Notes: a model not told the origin generated them from the letters alone. A stretch of DNA of 53,486 nucleotides from Vallitalea sp. (GCA_025210235.1 JAOASG010000039.1:1-53486); one strand, 5' to 3'; shown: positions 8,743-16,259, counted from the stretch's first letter. Translations and numbers: made by a program.

Positions 8743-9885
8743 ATGTATGACCCAACCCTAGCAAGATTTATGCAACAAGATACATACTATGGAAAAACTA
8801 GTGACCCACTAAGTCTAAACCGCTACACATATTGCTCTAATAATCCTCTAGTATACTGGGACTATACAGGGCACTGGCAAACAGGGGACGATAAATATCC
8901 TGATTGGATACAGGAGAAAATAAGACAGGCAACAGATGATTATTACAGTGCAAAAGATCAAGGTGGGAGAGATGATGCACATGCTAAAGCAATAGCATTA
9001 AGAAAACAAGGGAATGCTGTACTAAGAGCAAGGCAAAAGAATAAAATAATAACTAACTCTACATTTCATAAAGAAGCTAAAAGTAAAATAAGTAATAATC
9101 AGTATTTCCCTAAAAGTAAAGGGGAGAAAACAAGAGAAACTAGTATAAGTAGTATTAGTTCAAGTGTGGGTGAAAGTCTTGGTAATTTAAAACCATGTAT
9201 GAATAGTAGTACTACAGTAAGTAAAAAAGAAACTAATATGTTCAATAAGGAAAAATATAATCCGCACATTAGAGAAATGGTTGCTTGTGTCAATCCAGGA
9301 ATTGTACAACAATCAGGACATGGCAAAGATGGTATTAGCAATAATTCACAACATAGTATTAATTCAATGGGTATGATGGGGCTTATGGTAGGAAATACAA
9401 CCTTAGCACCTATCCCTATAGATTATAGTATATTTACTAAACTATTAAAGGCAACATTACGAAAAGCTAACGCAATCGCCCTTGGTTGGTGGTTATTTAA
9501 TGAGCTTTCCATTGATGCCGGTGGAGATTTAACAGAAGAACAATTAGAATATATTGCTCAACAGAAGAATCCAAGTGAAGATATATACATAGAGGGACTT
9601 CCAAAAGTAGAAACTGAATCTTATAAAGACAATCCTATTATACAAAGTTTCAACAATGGGAGACATTCTTCTAAGGGAAATAACAAAGGAAAAAAAGGAA
9701 ACTCATTTAGAGGAGGAAATAAAAATTCACGAGATAAATGGTACGGATATGATAATAAACAGTTTCAAAGATGGTGGCATAGGATAGGTAAAAAGGAATA
9801 CGGAGACAGTGATATCATGACTAGCGAAATGGCAAAAGAAGTATACGACTATTGGAAATCAATTGGAAGTCCAAGTGTAAAATAA
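8743..9885 (+). CDS. Orphan Rhs C-terminal tip with WWHR-type toxin domain (silent cassette)
   Basis: Residues 1-45 repeat the core end (MYDPTLARF...DYTGHW), then the linker shared with the other two tips (TFHKEAK, ISNNQYF). A unique middle has a hydrophobic, Met-rich stretch near residues 205-250. The final 70 residues are basic, then KWYGYDNKQFQRWWHRIGKK and ending KEVYDYWKSIGSPSVK. I recognise the style of a compact Rhs tip toxin but not the activity. There is no ribosome binding site at the start, which is an internal Met of the core, so it is likely a silent donor. The HEAT-repeat gene 9 bases downstream would be its immunity partner. Confidence 0.75.
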   Translation: MYDPTLARFMQQDTYYGKTSDPLSLNRYTYCSNNPLVYWDYTGHWQTGDDKYPDWIQEKIRQATDDYYSAKDQGGRDDAHAKAIALRKQGNAVLRARQKNKIITNSTFHKEAKSKISNNQYFPKSKGEKTRETSISSISSSVGESLGNLKPCMNSSTTVSKKETNMFNKEKYNPHIREMVACVNPGIVQQSGHGKDGISNNSQHSINSMGMMGLMVGNTTLAPIPIDYSIFTKLLKATLRKANAIALGWWLFNELSIDAGGDLTEEQLEYIAQQKNPSEDIYIEGLPKVETESYKDNPIIQSFNNGRHSSKGNNKGKKGNSFRGGNKNSRDKWYGYDNKQFQRWWHRIGKKEYGDSDIMTSEMAKEVYDYWKSIGSPSVK

Positions 9886-9894
9886 GGAGATATT

Positions 9895-10365
9895 ATGAAC
9901 TTAATAGAATTAGAAGAAAAGATAAAAAGAAATAGATTTGATGAAGCTATTGATATCATTCAAGAGATAGGAAATACAAAGTATGAACAAGCAACTCAAC
10001 TTTTGATAAAATATCTTAAGAAGACAGATAATATTATCTTAAGAAATGAGATAGCTATTGCCTTAGGGGATATTGGAAATGATAAGGCTGTTGAACCACT
10101 CATATACATGTTAAGACATCCAAAAACCAAGGGAAGTAGAGGAACATTACTATATGCTTTGGAAGACTTGGATTATATACAACATGTAGATTTACTTGTT
10201 GAGTTGTTATATGAAGATAATTTTGAAGTTAATAGACACGCATTAATGTTAATTGAATCCATAAGTACTAAGATATCAGATGAAGTATTACAAAGATGTA
10301 TTTGTAAAATAAAAGAAAAGATTGATTTCCTATCAGAATCTTTAGATGTGTTAAGTAGACAGTAA
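9895..10365 (+). CDS. HEAT-repeat protein, putative immunity
   Basis: 156 residues, all helical. HEAT/PBS-lyase-type repeats are clear: residues 35-65 (ILRNEIAIALGDIGNDKAVEPL), 66-100 and 100-135 (NFEVNRHALMLIESISTKIS). The ATG follows AAGGAGAT at 9885-9892, just after the tip toxin stop. HEAT-repeat immunity proteins are known partners of polymorphic toxins, and the pairing is inferred from adjacency. The last third of this gene with its downstream region is duplicated at 13673-14059. Confidence 0.8.
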   Translation: MNLIELEEKIKRNRFDEAIDIIQEIGNTKYEQATQLLIKYLKKTDNIILRNEIAIALGDIGNDKAVEPLIYMLRHPKTKGSRGTLLYALEDLDYIQHVDLLVELLYEDNFEVNRHALMLIESISTKISDEVLQRCICKIKEKIDFLSESLDVLSRQ

Positions 10366-10589
10366 TAAATAATAAAGAGACCTAGAACTTAATGGCTAGG
10401 TCTCTTATATATATATTTTAGTTAATTCAGAAGGGGCTAAAGATAAATTTATCTAAAGATTTAATGATAGTAAACAATCAATTAAAAATTTGAGTTATAA
10501 TTAATACGATGATATAACAAAAGAGAATATTAAATATTTAGCCAATAATTATATTAACATAATAATAGATATTAATAATTATTATAAAA
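10192..10589 (+). repeat. Duplicated segment, copy 1 (partner 13673-14059)
   Basis: About 390 bases are nearly identical to 13673-14059. The unit covers the 3' third of the HEAT gene, its terminator and 180 bases of decayed sequence. It begins at TTACTTGTTGAGTT and ends at TTATTATAAAA, after which the two copies diverge completely. Confidence 0.9.
10375..10410 (+). terminator. Terminator after the HEAT immunity gene
   Basis: AAGAGACCTAG (10375-10385) pairs perfectly with CTAGGTCTCTT (10396-10406) and is followed by ATATAT. A copy with one changed base sits in the duplicated segment near 13852-13880. Confidence 0.8.
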
Positions 10590-10651
10590 ATTCAGATGCT
10601 AAATTAATGAATGACTTAAATTCAATAGAACGATATAAAGGAGAAATTAAA
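10505..10651 (+). pseudogene. Decayed 3' end of an earlier gene
   Basis: In frame with the next gene, this reads YDDITKENIKYLANNYINII, continuing to NSDAKLMNDLNSIER. Upstream in the same frame are stops at 10502 and earlier, with further protein-like sequence (NDSKQSIKNLSYN). It looks like the end of a lost immunity-type gene. Its first part also lies in the repeat copy at about 13985-14059. Confidence 0.4.
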
Positions 10652-11059
10652 ATGAAAATAATACAAAAAACAATAATTATTATGATGATAAGTATTTTTT
10701 TTATAAGTGGTTGCCAAAATGACAAAGAAAAAAGTGGTGAAGAATTATACTATGATTGCTATTCTAAATATACAGCTAATTTTGAGAAGTTAACAGAGGA
10801 CATTAATGAATCTAACGTGTATGAGAAAGCTCCAACTCTATACAATGATGAAAATAAGAAAATTATAGAACAAATGGGAGAATTGATTTATGAATATAAT
10901 GAAAAAATAGTAAATTATGAAGATTATTATATAATGTATAATGATTTAAAAGAAGCCTATGACAAGCTTAAAGAGCATTTCGAACAATTAAAGGAATGGG
11001 ATAAATTAAGCGGTTCAGAACAAATGAGAATAGAATTAACACTTCTAAATATGTGTTAG
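10652..11059 (+). CDS. Small lipoprotein, putative orphan immunity
   Basis: 135 residues from the ATG preceded by AAAGGAGA at 10638-10645; the in-frame ATG at 10607 lacks a site and would bury the signal peptide. Residues 1-20 are a lipoprotein signal with lipobox ISGC (Cys 20). The mature part is acidic and helical, with Tyr and Glu/Lys heptads suggesting a coiled coil (residues 70-125). It would be anchored on the outer face of the membrane. No toxin remains beside it. Its place in the island suggests immunity to a toxin acting outside the cytoplasm, but this is inference. Confidence 0.65.
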   Translation: MKIIQKTIIIMMISIFFISGCQNDKEKSGEELYYDCYSKYTANFEKLTEDINESNVYEKAPTLYNDENKKIIEQMGELIYEYNEKIVNYEDYYIMYNDLKEAYDKLKEHFEQLKEWDKLSGSEQMRIELTLLNMC

Positions 11060-11090
11060 GTAGAAAATCGAATTATATTGAGTATGTATA

Positions 11091-11401
11091 ACACGACAAT
11101 GGACAAAAGGTGAACAAGTACCTAATAGAAATATATATCGAAGAGATACCTGTTGGTCTTATAGTCTTGGTGAAGAAAAGTCATTAGATATAAATGATCA
11201 ATTAGTAAAACTAATTATTATACTAGAAGATAAAATTGAGATTCTAAAGAAATTAAAAAAATACTTTGAAATTCACTATCTATTCCTTGTTATTATTAAA
11301 AGTGAAGATGACTTTAGACCAATTATGTCTATAACAACCCCAGTTATTGAGTTGATGCAATGTATTGGGCTGAATTGGATATAGATATGTATATTTTCTA
11401 A
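11091..11401 (+). pseudogene. DUF4279-like immunity gene, broken
   Basis: One frame reads TRQWTKGEQVPN, RNIYRRDTCWSYSLGEEKSL, DINDQLVKLI, then a long helix and VIIKSEDDFRPIM. This is the pattern of DUF4279 proteins, a family seen as immunity genes in toxin islands. The start is missing. Near 11370 a one-base shift changes the end from AELDIDMYIF, stop (11399-11401), to a premature stop. It is distinct from the intact DUF4279-like gene at 15193. Confidence 0.65.
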
Positions 11402-11453
11402 ATAATACTTAGATTTATCAGTTGATTATTATAGCTAATTAATTAAGCGATGC

Positions 11454-11941
11454 CTATATGATAACGCTATTGATGAAGTAGGAAATAGAATAACAGAAAT
11501 AGCAAAAAACACTAAGATTCATTACACCTACAATGACATAAATACGGTCAGTAATAAAGAAACTAATAAAATTGATGAAGAAGATACCATAATTATTAAA
11601 AAAATTGGTGGAGCTATTGCTTGTGCAAACCCAGCTATAATACCAGAAGCAATTAATGGTGCATATGAAATATACCAAGGAGCACAATATGTAGTTAATA
11701 ATTACGGACCACAGATATTAAATGAAATATATAAAACTGGAGATTGGGTTGTTAATAATGGACTTCAAGTAGTAGAAGGATTAAAGAATACGGTTAATAA
11801 CGGTATAAAATATGCTAAGAATACAGTTGAAAACGGTATAAAATATGCAGAGGATACAGTTAAAAAGGGTGTAGACAGGCTTAAAGAGCAATTTGGTGGG
11901 GGTCTTCTTCAGGGGGGAAGGATCCTAATAAACTTGACGGT
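11454..11941 (+). pseudogene. Rhs fragment fused to a pre-toxin linker
   Basis: About 90 bases (11454-11545) match the YD-repeat region of the long rhs gene around 5806-5893 with a 15-base deletion. They run straight into a linker reading NKETNKIDEE, GGAIACANPAIIPEAINGAY, then two repeated blocks (NTVNNGIKYAK, NTVENGIKYAE). The frame ends at a TGA near 11943 because of a one-base loss in a G tract (11912-11917). Restoring seven Gs would read into the Ntox50 domain. The middle of the rhs core has been deleted between the YD fragment and the linker. Confidence 0.75.
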
Positions 11942-12235
11942 TTGAATAAAAAAATACACGCTGGTAAGCAAGGCAAGCACATCGTTGGACATAATAACTA
12001 CATTCAAGGTAGAAGTATATTCAATGGTACTGCAGATGATGCACAAGCCTTAATTGATGATTTTGCAGGAACAGGAAAATGGATTAATGATGTAAAAGAA
12101 GTAGTGGATTTTGGAAAAATAATTGGTCAGTATGCAGATCCATCTACTGGTAGACTTGTAAATACGACGAGGGGAATCATCCATTATTCTAGTAAAGGTA
12201 CGCATATTGTACCAGCGAATCCAATAGGTTGGTAA
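11942..12235 (+). CDS. Polymorphic toxin type 50 domain, detached
   Basis: 97 residues, complete for the domain: HAGKQGKHIVGHNNYIQGRS, NGTADDAQALIDDFAGTG, KEVVDFGKIIGQYADPSTG, then TTRGIIHYSSKGTHIVPANP. This fits the Ntox50 family (PF15542, predicted RNase), in which the two His-bearing motifs (KHIVGHNNY and HYSSKGTHIVP) are conserved. The apparent TTG start has no ribosome binding site. The domain belongs to the frame upstream once the G-tract deletion is repaired, so as it stands it is cut off from any delivery module. The immunity gene follows after 11 bases. Confidence 0.8.
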   Translation: MNKKIHAGKQGKHIVGHNNYIQGRSIFNGTADDAQALIDDFAGTGKWINDVKEVVDFGKIIGQYADPSTGRLVNTTRGIIHYSSKGTHIVPANPIGW

Positions 12236-12246
12236 GGAGAATTTAT

Positions 12247-12579
12247 ATGTTTTCAAGTAAGAACGAAGAATTTATGATTAAGGCATTAATTCAAAAAAAT
12301 AAGGAAGATTTAGAGGAGGAATTAACTTTTATTTTCGATGATGGAAGTAAGTATTCAGGCGTAATTAATTCATTTTACGAAACTGACAATGGTCTTGAGA
12401 TGGATGAAGAAGGTTACCTCGAATACTACGCATGTGCTGTTAGTATCAAGACTATACATGTGAATAACAGTCAGAGTATTCAATTCATTAAAAAAGGAAC
12501 TATACAAGAACTTGGTGGAAATAACATACCGAGAGCAATTTTGTCTAGTGATGGTACAACTCTGTGGTCAAATAACTAG
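12247..12579 (+). CDS. Putative immunity protein for the Ntox50 tip
   Basis: 110 residues from the ATG preceded by TAAGGAGA (12233-12240); the upstream in-frame TTG at 12229 lies before that site and is rejected. The protein is small, acidic and cytosolic (FIFDDGSKYSGVINSFYETD, then EEGYLEYYACAVSI). The family is not recognised. It overlaps no other gene and is followed by a hairpin at 12602. Its position directly behind an Ntox50 domain makes it the likely neutralising partner. Confidence 0.7.
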   Translation: MFSSKNEEFMIKALIQKNKEDLEEELTFIFDDGSKYSGVINSFYETDNGLEMDEEGYLEYYACAVSIKTIHVNNSQSIQFIKKGTIQELGGNNIPRAILSSDGTTLWSNN

Positions 12580-12601
12580 CATCATAATTTCTAATATAAC
12601 C

Positions 12602-12640
12602 CCATGGTTTTGGCAATCACAGTCATACCATGGATTTCTT
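12602..12640 (+). terminator. Hairpin terminator
   Basis: CCATGGT (12602-12608) pairs with ACCATGG (12627-12633), followed by ATTTCTTTT. The stem is short, so the call is moderate. Confidence 0.5.
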
Positions 12641-12656
12641 TTATAGTTTTAAAATA

Positions 12657-12776
12657 ACAGTGCAAAAAGTAATTCCACAAGTTCAATCTGGCAAGAATTT
12701 CTTTTCAAATATTAACGGTTGGGAAATTGGTATTAATGGAGATACAGGTGTAATATACCATGCACTGATGAAATAG
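12657..12776 (+). pseudogene. Fossil tail of a lost toxin
   Basis: An open stretch without a start reads TVQKVIPQVQSGKNFFSNIN, then GWEIGINGDTGVIYHALMK and a stop at 12774-12776 that overlaps the next gene's ribosome binding site. The short beta-rich end resembles a nuclease tip terminus. The rest of the toxin is missing. Confidence 0.6.
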
Positions 12777-12788
12777 GAGGTGGTACGA

Positions 12789-13307
12789 ATGTATCTTACA
12801 TGTACAAATCTAAAGTGTAGTATAAAAAAAGCATCAGTACAATATGAAGTAATGGGAAATAAATTTCTATTGTTGAACATTATCTTAACCAATGAACTCT
12901 GTTCAAATAATTGGTGTTATTGGAGAACAGGAATTGGCACAAATAACCCTCCATTAGAAATACTTATTGATAATATTAGTGGAATCATTAAAAAAATAAC
13001 ATTATTTATATCTGAAGATGAATTTATAAAGGATAAAGATATTAAATTTATTGAGGAGTATGCAGAACCTATTTTTGAAACTAGTATATTAATTGACAAA
13101 TATAATAATCATGCTGACAAGTATCAAGTTTGGGTTAATGGGATGAAATTATACTGTATATTTGAAGATGGTGGAGATGTAGAGAAAAAAATTAATATCA
13201 GTCATGATATAGGTTGTTTCCTAAATAAGAATAATCAACTAATAGGCTTTTGCGTACAGAATTCGGAAGAAGATATTGAATATTTTAAGGAAGCGAGATT
13301 ACTTTAA
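12789..13307 (+). CDS. Putative immunity protein, family unknown
   Basis: 172 residues, cytosolic. It starts at the ATG 8 bases after AGGAGG (12775-12780); the GTG at 12780 overlaps that site and is rejected. The N-terminus is Cys-containing (YLTCTNLKCSIKKAS, then CSNNWCYWRTG). The middle is ILIDNISGIIKKITLFIS, and a C-terminal half reads YQVWVNGMKLYCIFEDG. The order, a calcium-free beta sandwich-like start followed by a substrate-like C-terminus, is seen in several unnamed immunity proteins, but I cannot name the family. It is preceded by a toxin-tail fossil and closed by a terminator at 13409. Confidence 0.6.
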   Translation: MYLTCTNLKCSIKKASVQYEVMGNKFLLLNIILTNELCSNNWCYWRTGIGTNNPPLEILIDNISGIIKKITLFISEDEFIKDKDIKFIEEYAEPIFETSILIDKYNNHADKYQVWVNGMKLYCIFEDGGDVEKKINISHDIGCFLNKNNQLIGFCVQNSEEDIEYFKEARLL

Positions 13308-13308
13308 T

Positions 13309-13468
13309 GATATAGTACAAAGGGAATGTTTTAAAACATATCTTGCAACATAATATTAATATCTGTATATTAATGTAGATTTTAGTAAAGAAGCTTAATA
13401 ATATATGAATACGTGCAGATTATTAATTATTGCACGTATTTTATTTTCTATACTTTTACATGTATACA
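13309..13468 (+). repeat. Non-coding repeat, copy 1 (partner 15708-15874)
   Basis: About 160 bases that resemble 15708-15874 with scattered changes. Shared landmarks are GATATAGTACAAA, TTAAAACATATCTTG, GAATACGTGCAGA and TACATATATACA-like ends. Both copies lie directly behind an immunity gene and include a terminator, so this is a reusable downstream flank. Confidence 0.75.
13409..13444 (+). terminator. Terminator within the repeat
   Basis: AATACGTGCA (13409-13418) pairs with TGCACGTATT (13431-13440) and runs into TTATTTT. The copy near 15815 has lost part of one arm. Confidence 0.75.
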
Positions 13469-13672
13469 CTAGACAAACTATGATTATAGACTAACTATAA
13501 GATAAAAGTATTAAACAGATATCACCATAGATATAAATACTGAGTATTAAATTCAAGTCAGTATGACAATAATGGAAACAAAATAAAAGAATTAGATAGT
13601 GAAGGATATGCAAGAGGTTCAGGAGATAACATAAAAGACCATATAATAACAGGTTACGAAAATTACTTGTTG

Positions 13673-13834
13673 AGTTCTTATATGAAGATAATTTTGAAGT
13701 AAATAGACACGCATTAATGTTAATTGAATCCATAAGTACTAAGATATCAGATGAAGTAACAAAGATGTATTTGTCAAATAAAATAAAAGATTGATTTTCT
13801 ATCAGAATCTTTAGATGTGTTAAGTAGACAGTAA
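13673..13834 (+). pseudogene. 3' fragment of the HEAT immunity gene
   Basis: This repeats bases 10192-10365 with two short deletions (loss of one base pair of codons near GAAGTA/ACAAAG and of one base near 13793) that break the frame. The 5' two thirds are absent. It is followed by the same terminator and flank as the intact gene. Upstream (13550-13672) are YD-like words (QYDNNGNKIKELD), so rhs scraps abut it. Confidence 0.85.
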
Positions 13835-14059
13835 TAAATAATAAAAGAGACCTAGAACTTAATGGCTAGCTCTCTTTTATATATATTTTAGTTAATTCAG
13901 AAGGGGCTAAAGATAAATCTATCTAAAGACTTAATGATAGTAAACAATCAATTAAAAATTTGAGTTATAATTAATACGATGATATAACAAAAGAGAATAT
14001 TAAATATTTATCCAATAATTATGTTTACACAATAATAGATATTAATAATTATTATAAAA
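13673..14059 (+). repeat. Duplicated segment, copy 2 (partner 10192-10589)
   Basis: This is the second copy of the HEAT 3'-end, terminator and flank block. It ends at 14059, where the open stretch of the next toxin remnant begins, which suggests the duplication brought that remnant to its present place. Confidence 0.9.
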
Positions 14060-14062
14060 TTT

Positions 14063-14342
14063 ATGCAATATATGTATGAAAACTCTTTAGGTTTTAACCA
14101 CTTAGAGGTTGAAACTGAGTGGCGCTTATATGTAGATGAAGCATTTAATATTGAGACTATTGTTGTAGTCTTAGCATATAAAGCTAGTAGAATCTATAAG
14201 GATAAAGCTTTAAGTGAGTTAACTACAGAGGAATGGAAAAAAGTAGTCGGGGCATATAATGCAACATCAGAAGATAAACAAAAAAAAATATGCGGATAAA
14301 GTATTTGATTATTTTACCCCTATAAAAGAATTATTAGATTAG
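14063..14342 (+). pseudogene. C-terminal remnant of a wall-hydrolase-like toxin, frameshifted
   Basis: The frame from 14063 reads GFNHLEVETEWRLYVDEAFN, ETIVVVLAYKASRIYKDK, ELTTEEWKKVVGAYNATSED, then breaks in a run of nine As at 14280-14288. With eight As it would continue KKYADKVFDYFTPIKELLD to a stop at 14340-14342. The AYN...YADKV pattern recalls the end of lysozyme/muramidase-like domains, which is a tentative reading. There is no real start; the first Met is preceded by the repeat boundary. The lipoprotein gene 11 bases downstream fits an externally acting toxin. Confidence 0.6.
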
Positions 14343-14353
14343 GAGATGGTTAT

Positions 14354-14941
14354 TTGAAATTTAAGCTATTAGTTATAACTTTAGTTATGATAACCCTCTT
14401 GTGTTCGTGTAAAAAAGCCGTCAAAGAATTGAACCAAGAAATTCCATCAGAAATAGTAACAGCTAAAGAAATAACGAAAATAACAGATAAAATAATTAAA
14501 GATGAATGGGGTGACAAAGAATTCTATTTGTCTGAGGTCACTATGTACTTAGATGAAAATCATCGTGGGTCACTGTCTCTTATATATGCAGATGGTTTAG
14601 AAATTAAAACAACAGTTCCTAATATGCTAAAAGTTCAAGTTAATACCAATAAACATAAAGTAGTAAGGCAAAAAAGATTAACAAGAGATAGTAAATTGTA
14701 TCCGGGTGTGATAGCCTTTGATGACTGGATGATTGATAGTATTGATGCCTATAATTTGACACTTGAGTTATTTAAAGAAGTAGATACATTTGATAGAGCT
14801 ATCATAAGTTCAACACCATCATTTGAAGGAGATTCAGAAGATTGGAGCGTTATTCTATGGAAAGATAAAACAAGATATTCATGTTTTATTAATTCATATA
14901 CTGGCAAAGTAATTAGCTATAATACGGAGGTAGTGGAATAA
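14354..14941 (+). CDS. Lipoprotein, putative immunity to a wall-acting toxin
   Basis: 195 residues. The TTG start sits 7 bases after AGGAGA (14341-14346). Residues 1-19 form a lipoprotein signal peptide with lipobox LLCSC (lipidated Cys about 17 or 19). The mature protein is a mixed alpha/beta domain (KDEWGDKEFYLSEVTMYLDE, RGSLSLIYADG, then RYSCFINSYTGKVISYN), and its last segment resembles PepSY-like repeats. It would sit on the outer face of the membrane. Following a remnant that looks like a muramidase tail, it is a good candidate for an immunity protein protecting the wall or its precursor. The function is inferred. Confidence 0.65.
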   Translation: MKFKLLVITLVMITLLCSCKKAVKELNQEIPSEIVTAKEITKITDKIIKDEWGDKEFYLSEVTMYLDENHRGSLSLIYADGLEIKTTVPNMLKVQVNTNKHKVVRQKRLTRDSKLYPGVIAFDDWMIDSIDAYNLTLELFKEVDTFDRAIISSTPSFEGDSEDWSVILWKDKTRYSCFINSYTGKVISYNTEVVE

Positions 14942-15004
14942 TACAAATTTATCAATAAGCGTAATATAAAAAATAATGAATATCTTATCTCCTAGTAATA
15001 TTGT

Positions 15005-15180
15005 ATGATATGAGGCAGATGACAAAGAACATATATGAACACATGCAATAGGAAGGTCAATAATAGAAGAATATACTATATTCATGAGATTAAGGCTTAT
15101 GAAGCTATGAAAGTAACCCAAAACTTTACATAAGAAGAATTACTTGAGTTAGCAAAAAAACTAGAAAAAATGTTGAATTA
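15005..15180 (+). pseudogene. Rhs scrap plus toxin-tail fossil
   Basis: Bases 15005-15080 resemble 6250-6350 of the rhs gene (GAGGCAGATGACAAAG, AACATATATG, then GGAAG/CAATA.AGAAGAA) with several deletions. They are followed by a frame reading EIKAYEAMKVTQNFT, stop, EELLELAKKLEKMLN, stop at 15178-15180. This is a helical toxin end, 12 bases before the next gene. Confidence 0.65.
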
Positions 15181-15192
15181 GGAAGGGATAAG

Positions 15193-15597
15193 ATGAGCTC
15201 TTTAGGAAAAATTAGCTTAATCATTAGAGATTATGAATTAGATTTTACGAATATAGATTCATCTCTTAGTGTAAAAGCGACAACTGTTATTAAAAAAGGA
15301 CATATGATTTCAAAAACTAGGATTGCAAAATTCGATATTTGGATATATGATGTTCATTTCTTTTCAATTGATGATATTGAAATCAAGATAAAAGAATTTG
15401 TTGATGTGTTTGGTGAAAAACAAGCAGAAATTTTGAGAATTAAAAATCAATACAAGTATGTTGGTATAACATGCAATATTGTAACTGAATATGGGCAAGT
15501 AGGAATATTATTAAGTCCATATTTAGTTGAGAAGCTAAATATGCTCAGTTTAGGGATTGATTTTGATATAATTTCTTATGGTAATGTGGAAAATTAG
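15193..15597 (+). CDS. DUF4279-like protein, putative immunity
   Basis: 134 residues, cytosolic. The order ISLIIRDYELDFTNIDSSL, KATTVIKKG, AKFDIWIYDVHFF, a long helix, then VGITCNIVTEYGQVGILLSP fits DUF4279 (PF14106), a family found repeatedly as immunity genes. The start ATG follows GGAAGGGAT at 15180. A 70-base piece of this gene's 5' region is also found at 8671-8740 joined to an Rhs tip, and a different, broken DUF4279 gene is at 11091. Its own toxin is reduced to a tail fossil. Confidence 0.65.
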   Translation: MSSLGKISLIIRDYELDFTNIDSSLSVKATTVIKKGHMISKTRIAKFDIWIYDVHFFSIDDIEIKIKEFVDVFGEKQAEILRIKNQYKYVGITCNIVTEYGQVGILLSPYLVEKLNMLSLGIDFDIISYGNVEN

Positions 15598-16259
15598 TGC
15601 GTGATTTGTTAAATAATGGTCGTATAAAACCGATCATATTAGTTTCTGGGTAAGGTCTGTTTTAACATCTTCAATTAATTGATTTAGAATGTTGAATTTT
15701 AATGGAAGATATAGTACAAAAGGAATATTTATTAAAACATATCTTGTAGCGCAACCTTAATATGAATATCTTCATATGTTAATGTATGTTTCAGTAAAGA
15801 AACTAAATAATAAGAATACGTGCAGAGCATTAATTCTTGCAAGTATTTTATATTCTATACTACTACATATATACATATGACAATGGAGAAATGGAACTGA
15901 AAAACATACTGACAGGCAACAGATTAAGGAAGTATCAAATAACCATCTATACTAACTTAATCAAATTCAGAGATTAATGTATGAGTAGATTAATTTAATT
16001 GTATATCAATATATTGTTAAATCTACTACATTATCAGGATATAATTTTTTGGTAGAGTTGAGTTTAGTCAAGGAGAAACTTTAGAATTATCTATAGATTT
16101 TTTCACCTATCATCTGAGAGACTAGGAGTTAGTGGACAGTTGCACCACCAACGCCATCTTTACTGCCAATGGATGTGTATGTGGGATGTAGTTATGCATT
16201 TTCAGAAATAACGATTAAATGACAAATGAAAGATGGAAAAATAAAAGGTGGTATTATAA
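15598..16259. other. Decayed island DNA, 660 bases without an intact gene
   Basis: The stretch contains a degenerate terminator-bearing repeat (15708-15874) and a YD-like scrap near 15885 (YDNGEMELKNILTGNRL). A frame fragment near 16053 reads RVEFSQGETLELSIDFFTYH, and 16139-16222 reads VAPPTPSLLPMDVYVGCSYA then FSEITIK and a stop. The last piece is probably the tail of a lost toxin in front of the membrane-protein gene. Confidence 0.55.
15708..15874 (+). repeat. Non-coding repeat, copy 2 (partner 13309-13468)
   Basis: This is the more diverged copy of the immunity-gene downstream flank. The terminator arm TGCACGTATT has become TGCAAGTATT. Confidence 0.7.
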
